In this document: in pieces, positions 1 through 4,262 of the stretch | How the letters are laid out: every line of letters starts with the position of its first letter | How positions within the stretch are numbered: position 1 is the stretch's first letter | Origin: CALXCT01 sp964422185 | Lineage (GTDB): Bacteria > Bacillota > Clostridia > Oscillospirales > Oscillospiraceae | Reading direction: 5' to 3' | Assembly (NCBI GenBank): GCA_964422185.1 | Contig: CAYRAG010000080.1 | Location: 1 to 5,864 of the forward strand | DNA length: 5,864 nucleotides | Notes under the pieces: model-generated | Told to the model about the DNA's origin: nothing | Seen by the model: only the letters and a program-made list of their open reading frames with translations | Database searches by the model: none | Translations under genes and position numbers: made by a program

Positions 1-371
1 GAAGCTCCGGGAGGAACAGGTCTCTGCGCTGCCGGATTCGTGCGGACAGAACGCGAACCTGTGGGATTCCGGCGGTACCGCCGGGTCTGTTCCTTTCCGG
101 CTGCCGCCGGACTCCCCGCCCCCTCTCTCAAGCGAAATGAGTTCCACCGGCGCCGCGCCGCGAAGCGGCACAGCACGGCGATCCGCCTGTCTGCGAGACG
201 GGGCGGAACGGATCCTGCCCCGGGGATCTGAGCGCGGCAGAGGGCATGCCTGTCCCCGGCGGGGCCGGGAGACGGGACGCTGCGGTTTCCGCCGGGAAAC
301 TGCCCCGTCCGCCGCGCATAAAAAACGCGGCCCGACCTCGTCCGCCGCTGCCGCACACAAATCCAGAGAGC
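1..371. other. No confident gene; GC-rich intergenic or cut gene end
   Basis: All long frames here run through low-complexity, Arg/Pro/Ala-rich translations with no start signal, and I recognise no protein. The plus frame that begins at base 2 is the most protein-like (it starts KLREEQVSALPDSCGQN and is open to 520). Its third-position GC is only about 70-75 percent, well below the roughly 85-90 percent of the lipoprotein gene in this window. It also runs into terminator hairpins that work on the other strand. It could be the cut end of a gene, but I cannot support it. On the minus strand this is where the riboswitch-controlled gene would be expected, yet no start codon with a ribosome-binding site and an open frame is seen. 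Confidence 0.4.
320..348 (-). terminator. Weak fourth terminator candidate
   Basis: Read on the minus strand, a 5-bp GCGGC/GCCGC stem (344-348 with 327-331) with a 12-nt loop is followed within one base by six U (from the A run at 320-325). The stem is short. A competing 6-bp hairpin (311-316 with 326-331) puts the A/U run in its loop. If real it extends the tandem series at 372-488. Confidence 0.25.
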
Positions 372-399
372 AAAAATGCCGCGGCAGACCGCCGCGGCA
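372..399 (-). terminator. Intrinsic terminator, third of tandem series
   Basis: On the minus strand a perfect 9-bp stem (391-399 with 377-385, TGCCGCGGC/GCCGCGGCA) with a 5-nt loop is followed by five U (A run 372-376). It is the most downstream strong member of three related hairpins behind the cobalamin riboswitch. There is no U tract on the plus-strand side, so it acts in one direction. Confidence 0.8.
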
Positions 400-416
400 C
401 ACCCGTCCCATGGAGG

Positions 417-442
417 AAAAAAACCACGGCAGACTGCCGTGG
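417..442 (-). terminator. Intrinsic terminator, second of tandem series
   Basis: On the minus strand a perfect 8-bp stem CCACGGCA/TGCCGTGG (435-442 with 424-431) with a 3-nt loop is followed directly by seven U (A run 417-423). This is the best-formed terminator of the set. It shares the GATGAGCCACGGCAGT core with the hairpin at 462-488, which suggests duplication. Confidence 0.88.
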
Positions 443-461
443 CTCATCCATCGGAAAACAG

Positions 462-488
462 AAAAAGCCGCGGCGAACTGCCGTGGCT
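462..488 (-). terminator. Intrinsic terminator, first after B12 aptamer
   Basis: On the minus strand a 9-bp stem (480-488 with 466-474, AGCCACGGC/GCCGCGGCT, one A-C mismatch) with a 5-nt loop runs into five U. It starts about 50 nt after the 3' end of the cobalamin aptamer. It is therefore the obvious candidate for the riboswitch's expression platform, where ligand binding would favour termination. I did not find a clear antiterminator pairing by eye. Confidence 0.8.
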
Positions 489-537
489 CATCCCTGCTCT
501 ATTCCACCGCTCACATCTAAATCGGATGCGCCAACCG

Positions 538-752
538 GTAAGTCTCACGCAGGTCTTCTGACTCGCATCTATGGCCACAGTTTAAGTGGCCTGCGTCGGA
601 TGATCAGCCTTCTCAGTTTCCCAATGACCGGCTTTCGCCTTTCGATCATCCGGCTCCATGCTTACAGCCGCGGTACGGCAGGGGATTCGCACCCCTTTTC
701 CTCCCGCCGGGCATGGGCATCTGCCTTTAGCGCACGGCGGACTCGTGAAACC
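538..752 (-). ncRNA. Cobalamin (B12) riboswitch aptamer
   Basis: Read on the minus strand, the landmarks of the cobalamin aptamer appear in the right order. There is a GGGGTGCGAATCCCC block followed by CTGCCGTACCGCGGCTGTAAG, matching the conserved GGTGCGAATCC...CCGC.CTGTAA region. Next come a TTGGGAAACTGAGAAGGC block and GAGTCAGAAGACCTGC near the 3' end. A closing P1 helix can form between TTTCACG (about 744-750) and CGTGAGA (about 543-549). Class members bind adenosyl- or other cobalamins and usually repress B12 transport, B12 synthesis or B12-independent isozyme genes. A promoter lies just upstream and terminators just downstream. No target gene is visible in the window. Ends are approximate. 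Confidence 0.93.
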
Positions 753-770
753 AGATTCAATTGTATCTGA

Positions 771-799
771 AGTATATCACCCGGCGCGGGAAAAATCAA
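771..799 (-). promoter_or_regulatory. Promoter of the cobalamin riboswitch transcript
   Basis: On the minus strand TTGATT (799-794) and TATACT (776-771) are separated by exactly 17 bp. A TG dinucleotide sits one base before the -10, making it an extended -10 site. Initiation would fall near 764, about 12 nt before the aptamer's P1 helix. Position relative to the riboswitch strongly supports it. Confidence 0.75.
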
Positions 800-894
800 G
801 GCATTTTTCAGACGGGCCCGTAGCCATGTCCGGAGCGCCACTGGTCGCGGAAGAAAACAGACGCGGCAGGCTTTGGAAAAGGCCATAGAAGAAA

Positions 895-1000
895 CCTGCA
901 CCGAACTCGCGTCCGCCTGCACCGATCCCGCACCGGACATGGGTTGAAATTACGCCGATTCCGGGCCGAACCTGCACCAAACTTGCACCGTCTTGCGCCG
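895..1000. repeat. Degenerate decamer direct repeats (cctgcaccga type)
   Basis: Plus-strand copies of a roughly 10-nt unit: cctgcaccga at 895 and again at 916, cccgcaccgg at 927, then three back-to-back units at 971 (cctgcaccaa), 981 (acttgcaccg) and 991 (tcttgcgccg). Between 937 and 970 the pattern is lost. The units overlap the 3' end of the minus-strand frame at 950-1129. I do not know a function; decay of a short tandem array is the simplest reading. Confidence 0.45.
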
Positions 1001-1129
1001 GGCTGCCTGCGCCTGTCCGATGCCGCGGACGCCCAGCGGTTTTGCCCTGGAGGCAAACTCCCTGAATTTCTCGAAGTACCTCTGCAACTGCCCGGTGGAT
1101 CGGGCTTTCCCGTTGATGATATTTCGCAC
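950..1129 (-). CDS. Possible short or remnant protein, unknown function
   Basis: A 59-codon frame on the minus strand, beginning at a GTG (an in-frame TGA lies four codons upstream) and ending TAA. The translation starts VRNIINGKARSTGQLQ, continues with the charged stretch RYFEKFREFASRAK (residues 17-30) and ends VWCRFGPESA. Third codon positions are about 75-80 percent G or C and the peptide has a plausible amphipathic helix, unlike the Arg/Pro-rich shadow frames around it. There is no good ribosome-binding site before the GTG, so this may be the decayed end of a longer gene rather than a live small gene. I do not recognise the family. Confidence 0.3.
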   Translation of the reverse strand: MRNIINGKARSTGQLQRYFEKFREFASRAKPLGVRGIGQAQAARRKTVQVWCRFGPESA

Positions 1130-1284
1130 TTTATGGCGGTATCACGCCTGGATATCGAAAAATCAGGCCAGAATATCGCACTTATTCGGAATATGACAGC
1201 TTGTGCCCTGCGGGGTTTCCTCCACAGGTTCCCTGCCGCGGTTTTGCGGTGCGCCCGGGACGGGCTCCCCGGCGGCGGGGATCG

Positions 1285-1315
1285 AAAAATGCCGGGCGCG
1301 CCGCGCCCGGCATTT
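1285..1315 (-). terminator. Strong intrinsic terminator behind the reductase
   Basis: A perfect 13-bp stem (1303-1315 with 1287-1299, core TGCCGGGCGC/GCGCCCGGCA) with a 3-nt loop is followed on the minus strand by TTTTTCG. The plus-strand exit has only three T, so it is mainly a minus-strand terminator. It lies 270 nt beyond the reductase stop codon and 22 nt beyond the second stop of the small frame at 1338-1460, so it would end a transcript covering both and isolate the riboswitch unit from upstream reading. Confidence 0.87.
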
Positions 1316-1337
1316 AGATATCGAGACCGCGCCGGAT

Positions 1338-1460
1338 TCAGGTGTCCGGCAGGTCAATCTGATCGAAGCTATCGACGAGTTGGGCGGTACACTCTTACGC
1401 TTTGCGGAAACCGCCCGGTTCCGCCAGGGCGAAAAAGGACTCGGTCTCAACCGGATTCAC
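1338..1460 (-). CDS. Possible tiny ORF with in-frame stop, 21 or 40 residues
   Basis: On the minus strand GGAGG lies 7 nt before a GTG that opens a frame of 21 codons, MNPVETESFFALAEPGGFRKA, then TAA (1395-1397). The same frame continues sensibly after the stop, ECTAQLVDSFDQIDLPDT, to a TGA at 1338-1340, and a strong terminator follows within 25 nt. It lies 124 nt after the reductase stop on the same strand. The ribosome-binding site, start and terminator give it gene-like geometry. The internal stop suggests a pseudogene, a base error, or chance. A hairpin (CGGAACC/GGTTTCCG with one bulge, about 1406-1424) overlaps the coding stretch just before the TAA. No family recognised. Confidence 0.28.
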
Positions 1461-1584
1461 ACTTTTTCCTCCGTTTCGTGGTGCCGGGATCCTGCGAAGA
1501 AGCCCGTTTAAGGGTATCCCGTCACGGCGGCGGACGCGAGGCGCTCCCCTGGCCCCGCCCCGAAGCGGAGGACAGTGTCCGCGG

Positions 1585-3606
1585 CTACTTCATGGCGTCT
1601 ACGGCGTCGTAGGCGGAGTGAACCGCGTCGGCGATGCGGCCGCCGTGGATGGCGTCGCCCAGACAGACGGCGTTGGGGTACGCGGCCAGGATCTCCGCCC
1701 GGCCCGTGGTGTCCGGATGCACGCCGAGCGCCAGCACCACGGCATCCGCCGGCATGAAAGACAGCTCCCCGGATACCGTGCTCTCCACGGTGATCCCCTT
1801 CGGGTTGATGGCCACCAGGCTGCGGCGGGGGAACAGGCGCCCGTGCTTGGCCTGAACCCGCTCCAGCACGGCCTCCCGGTTCTGGAAGTAGATCTTCTCC
1901 CCGATGGAGTTGCCGCGGCCCACCAGGGATACCACATTCTCGCAGTCGCAGAGCATCTCGGCGGTCTCAATGCCGGTCTGGCCGTCCCCCACCACGATGA
2001 CCTGCTTCCCGATGAGCTTCACCCGGCCGGAGAGGATGTCGTTGGCGTGGTACACATTCTCCCCGTGGATGCCCACAATGCTCTCCGGCATGTTGGGCGC
2101 CGAGCCGGTGGCGAGGAAGACCTGAATGGGGTTCTCCGCCTGGATCTCCCTGACGGTGGCGTTGGTGTTCAGGCGGACATCCACATCGAGCACCCGCAGC
2201 CGCTCCTCATAGTAGCTGGTGATCCAGTCGATCTTGTGCTTGCGGGGCGGCAGATCCGCCAGCCGGAGCTGGCCGCCCAGCTGTCCGCGGCGCTCAAACA
2301 GGATGGGGTGGTAGCCCCGGAGGGCCAGCATGCGGGCGCACTCCATCCCGGCCGGGCCGCCGCCCACGACCACCACATTCTCCCCTTTTCCGGTCTTCGT
2401 GATGTCTCCGTAGCCGTACTCGTGATGGGATCTGGGGTTGATGGCGCACTCCGTGCGCCCGGTTTTCGCCAGGGACTCCATGCAGTGCAGGCAGGAGATG
2501 CACCGGCGGATCTCGTTGGGCCGGCCGGTGGCGGCCTTGAGGCCCCACTCCGGATCCGCCATCTGGCCCCGGCCCACGCCCACGAAGTCCACGGCGTTGC
2601 GGGCCAGCAGGCTTTCCGCGTAGTCCGGCTCCCGGATGACCGACACCCCGATGACCGGGATGGGCACATTCTGTTTGACGGTGTCCGCCAGGTAGATGCG
2701 CCAGCCCTGGGGATACGAGATGGGCTCGCACACCGTGTTCTGCGTGTCATAGACGCCGGAGGTGACGCTGACGGCGTCGATCCCGAACGGGATGAGGTAG
2801 TTGAGAATGGCGATGGAGTCCGGCAGCTCCAGGTAGGGCTCTTTCACCCCCAGGTGCCACAGGAACTCGTCCACCGTCATGCGGAGAATGATGGGAAAAT
2901 CCGGGCCCACCTGGGCGCGGGTCGCCTGCAGGATCTCCGCCACAATGCGGCACCGGTTCATGAGAGAGCCGCCGTACTCGTCCGTGCGCCGGTTGGAGTA
3001 GGGGCTGAGAAACTCATTGAGCAGATAGCCGTGGGCGGCGCTGATCTCAATGCCGTCCATCCCGGCCTGCTGAACCCGTTTCGCCGCCGCGGCGAACTGA
3101 TCCACCAGCCGGTGGATCTCATCCACGGTGATCTCCCGGCAGGGGTTCTGCAGCACCTGGCTGACCCTGCCGCTGGGGGTCAGGGCGGGGGCGTCGCTGG
3201 TGGGGTGGAACGCCTGGGCGCCCGGATGGCACAGCTGCACGAAGACCAGGCTGTCGTACTCGTGGATCCGATCCGCCATCCGCTTCATCCCGGGGATGTG
3301 CCTGTCGTCAAAGGCGCCCATCTGCCAGCGGTTGTGGCGCCCGTCCGTGCCGTTGACCATGGCAAACTCCGTGATAATCACCCCGGCGCCGCCCTTGGCC
3401 CGGATGGCGTAGAAAGAGATCAGATCCTCGCTCACAGTGCCGTCATCATTGGCCAGCCCGGAGCACATGGCGGGCATGACCAGCCGGTTTTTCGTCTGGG
3501 CCTGCCCGATAAAGCCTGTGGAAAACAGATGCGGGAAGTCTCCCGTGCGTTCGGGGCGCCGGTAGGAATGCGTCTCCGGAGTTTTGGATTCGACTGTTTC
3601 AGACAT
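1585..3606 (-). CDS. NADH:flavin oxidoreductase, FMN/[4Fe-4S]/FAD enoate reductase
   Basis: A 673-residue enzyme of the 2,4-dienoyl-CoA reductase / 2-enoate reductase family, expected in the cytoplasm. These enzymes pass hydride from NAD(P)H through FAD and a [4Fe-4S] cluster to FMN, which reduces a conjugated C=C bond. Residues about 25-360 form the Old Yellow Enzyme TIM barrel, with KNRLVMPAM (39-47), QLCHPG (124-129), AAHGYLLNEFLSP (190-202) and DEYGG (209-213). Cys369, 372, 375 and 387 are the cluster ligands (CX2CX2CX11C). The FAD site is VVVVGGGPAG (411-420) with acidic Glu438. A second nucleotide fold is GDGQTG (540-545), and the C-terminal LGD (649-651) closes the FAD site. The start at 3606 has AAAGGAAG 9 nt upstream. 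Length is typical of the family, which includes BaiCD, BaiH, FldZ and FadH. The substrate cannot be assigned: candidates are cinnamate-like acids, bile-acid enones or dienoyl-CoA. There are no bai or fld neighbours. Confidence 0.93.
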   Translation of the reverse strand: MSETVESKTPETHSYRRPERTGDFPHLFSTGFIGQAQTKNRLVMPAMCSGLANDDGTVSEDLISFYAIRAKGGAGVIITEFAMVNGTDGRHNRWQMGAFDDRHIPGMKRMADRIHEYDSLVFVQLCHPGAQAFHPTSDAPALTPSGRVSQVLQNPCREITVDEIHRLVDQFAAAAKRVQQAGMDGIEISAAHGYLLNEFLSPYSNRRTDEYGGSLMNRCRIVAEILQATRAQVGPDFPIILRMTVDEFLWHLGVKEPYLELPDSIAILNYLIPFGIDAVSVTSGVYDTQNTVCEPISYPQGWRIYLADTVKQNVPIPVIGVSVIREPDYAESLLARNAVDFVGVGRGQMADPEWGLKAATGRPNEIRRCISCLHCMESLAKTGRTECAINPRSHHEYGYGDITKTGKGENVVVVGGGPAGMECARMLALRGYHPILFERRGQLGGQLRLADLPPRKHKIDWITSYYEERLRVLDVDVRLNTNATVREIQAENPIQVFLATGSAPNMPESIVGIHGENVYHANDILSGRVKLIGKQVIVVGDGQTGIETAEMLCDCENVVSLVGRGNSIGEKIYFQNREAVLERVQAKHGRLFPRRSLVAINPKGITVESTVSGELSFMPADAVVLALGVHPDTTGRAEILAAYPNAVCLGDAIHGGRIADAVHSAYDAVDAMK

Positions 3607-3748
3607 GGTATGGTGCTTCCTTTCTGCCGGATAGCCAGGATTCCTTTTGCCCCGTACGGGGTGGTCTTTCCCCCGATGCCGGGAAACCTGGCTGTTTTCG
3701 TGACATCCGCGGTGCCCCGCACAGCGGGGAGCACAGGATGTCCCTCCG
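3607..3748 (-). promoter_or_regulatory. Structured 5' leader of the reductase mRNA
   Basis: The predicted leader is about 140 nt. Near its 5' end GACATCC/GGATGTC (3736-3742 with 3702-3708) closes a long hairpin whose tip is a 6-bp CCCCGC/GCGGGG stem. Further on, AGCCAGG (3687-3693) pairs perfectly with CCTGGCT (3633-3639). That helix encloses TTTCCC/GGGAAA (3681-3686 with 3667-3672) and CCCC-GTAC-GGGG (3650-3661), a potential three-way junction ending about 10 nt before the ribosome-binding site (3616-3623). It matches no riboswitch I know. A role in translational control is inference. Confidence 0.45.
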
Positions 3749-3754
3749 GTGGGG

Positions 3755-3783
3755 ATCATAACACGCGGGTTTCCGCGTGGCAA
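3755..3783 (-). promoter_or_regulatory. Reductase promoter with inverted-repeat operator in its spacer
   Basis: On the minus strand TTGCCA (3783-3778) and TATGAT (3760-3755) are spaced by 17 bp, each one base off consensus, with an extended -10 TG. A perfect 7-bp inverted repeat with a 4-bp centre, CACGCGG-AAAC-CCGCGTG (3779-3762), covers almost the whole spacer and the last bases of the -35. Such placement is typical of a repressor operator. The regulator is not in the window. Initiation would be near 3748, 140 nt before the start codon. Confidence 0.72.
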
Positions 3784-3982
3784 GGTGATCTGAAGATTTT
3801 TGACCACATATTCCGGATCCGCCCGGGGCCGTTACTCCGCCTCCGGCTGAATGACGGGTGACTGGAGGAGCCGGTTCGGAGGGCGGGGATCCTGCCATCA
3901 CGCCGGGGTTACCGCACAGTTGGGATAGCAAAACGCGGGCCGGGGCCCTGCGCGGAGCGCCGCCGTCTCAGACGGTGCGGTT
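3784..3982. other. No feature seen before the gap
   Basis: Upstream of the reductase promoter and running into the gap I see no convincing gene on either strand. Short open frames are Gly/Pro/Arg-rich shadows without ribosome-binding sites. A small CCGTC-TCA-GACGG hairpin (3964-3976) lies close to the gap edge, but its 3' flank is lost after TT, so it cannot be called a terminator. Confidence 0.4.
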
Positions 3983-4082
3983 NNNNNNNNNNNNNNNNNN
4001 NNNNNNNNNNNNNNNNNNNNNNNNNNNNNNNNNNNNNNNNNNNNNNNNNNNNNNNNNNNNNNNNNNNNNNNNNNNNNNNNNN
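3983..4082. other. Assembly gap, exactly 100 N
   Basis: One hundred consecutive N is the conventional placeholder for a scaffold join of unknown length. The true sequence between the reductase promoter region and the lipoprotein region may be longer and hold complete genes. One gene clearly runs out of the gap on its right side. Confidence 0.97.
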
Positions 4083-4159
4083 TCCTGGCGGAGAAGAATA
4101 TCTCCCCCGTCCGGATGCGGCTGGCCACGGGAACCATGACAAAGCTCCGGCACCACTGA
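4083..4159 (+). CDS. 3' end of an unidentified gene cut by the gap
   Basis: From the gap edge one plus-strand frame reads LAEKNISPVRMRLATGTMTKLRHH and ends at TGA (4157-4159). The other two frames are less protein-like. The 24 visible residues look like a basic C-terminal helix with normal amino-acid balance. Too little remains to name a family. It is in the same orientation as the lipoprotein gene, which starts 103 nt later, so the two may share a transcript. Confidence 0.5.
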
Positions 4160-4248
4160 GAATTTGCGGTTGTTCGGACGGCAACATCGGGGGATCTCTG
4201 CGGCGCGGTGCGGACAAAACCGGCGCAGGGGAAAAGCCCGGTACAGAC

Positions 4249-4254
4249 AAGGAG
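4249..4254 (+). promoter_or_regulatory. Ribosome-binding site fixing the lipoprotein start
   Basis: AAGGAG lies 8 nt before the ATG at 4263. This selects the 527-codon start over the in-frame ATG at 4164, which has no such site and would put 33 Arg-rich residues before the lipoprotein signal peptide. The ATG at 4256 is out of frame. Confidence 0.85.
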
Positions 4255-4262
4255 AATGGGCG

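Noticed and set aside
128..451. 107-codon minus frame downstream of the riboswitch
   Set aside because: It begins between two terminators, has no ribosome-binding site and translates to a low-complexity Arg/Gly/Pro/Ala-rich peptide. It is not a credible riboswitch target.
372..488. CRISPR-like array
   Set aside because: The repeated units are palindromic hairpins with U tracts and AT-rich ends, 42-47 nt apart and only three in number. They read as terminators, not repeat-spacer units.
1570..1587. Hairpin directly after the reductase stop as terminator
   Set aside because: Only a short imperfect stem forms and no U tract follows; the terminator at 1285-1315 is far stronger.
944..1612. 222-codon plus frame
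   Set aside because: The composition is shadow-like, there is no ribosome-binding site, and it runs through the minus-strand terminator and the start of the reductase 3' end.
3607..3807. N-terminal extension of the reductase to the ATG at 3807
   Set aside because: The extension has no homology-like features, covers the promoter and operator, and the ATG at 3606 has its own ribosome-binding site.
1402..3861. 819-codon plus-strand open frame
   Set aside because: It is the antisense shadow of the reductase gene: a His/Val/Gly/Asp-rich translation typical of high-GC antisense frames, with no family match. The minus strand carries complete domain motifs.
4164..4262. 33-residue extension of the lipoprotein
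   Set aside because: It would bury the signal peptide behind an Arg-rich stretch; the ATG at 4263 has AAGGAG at the right distance.
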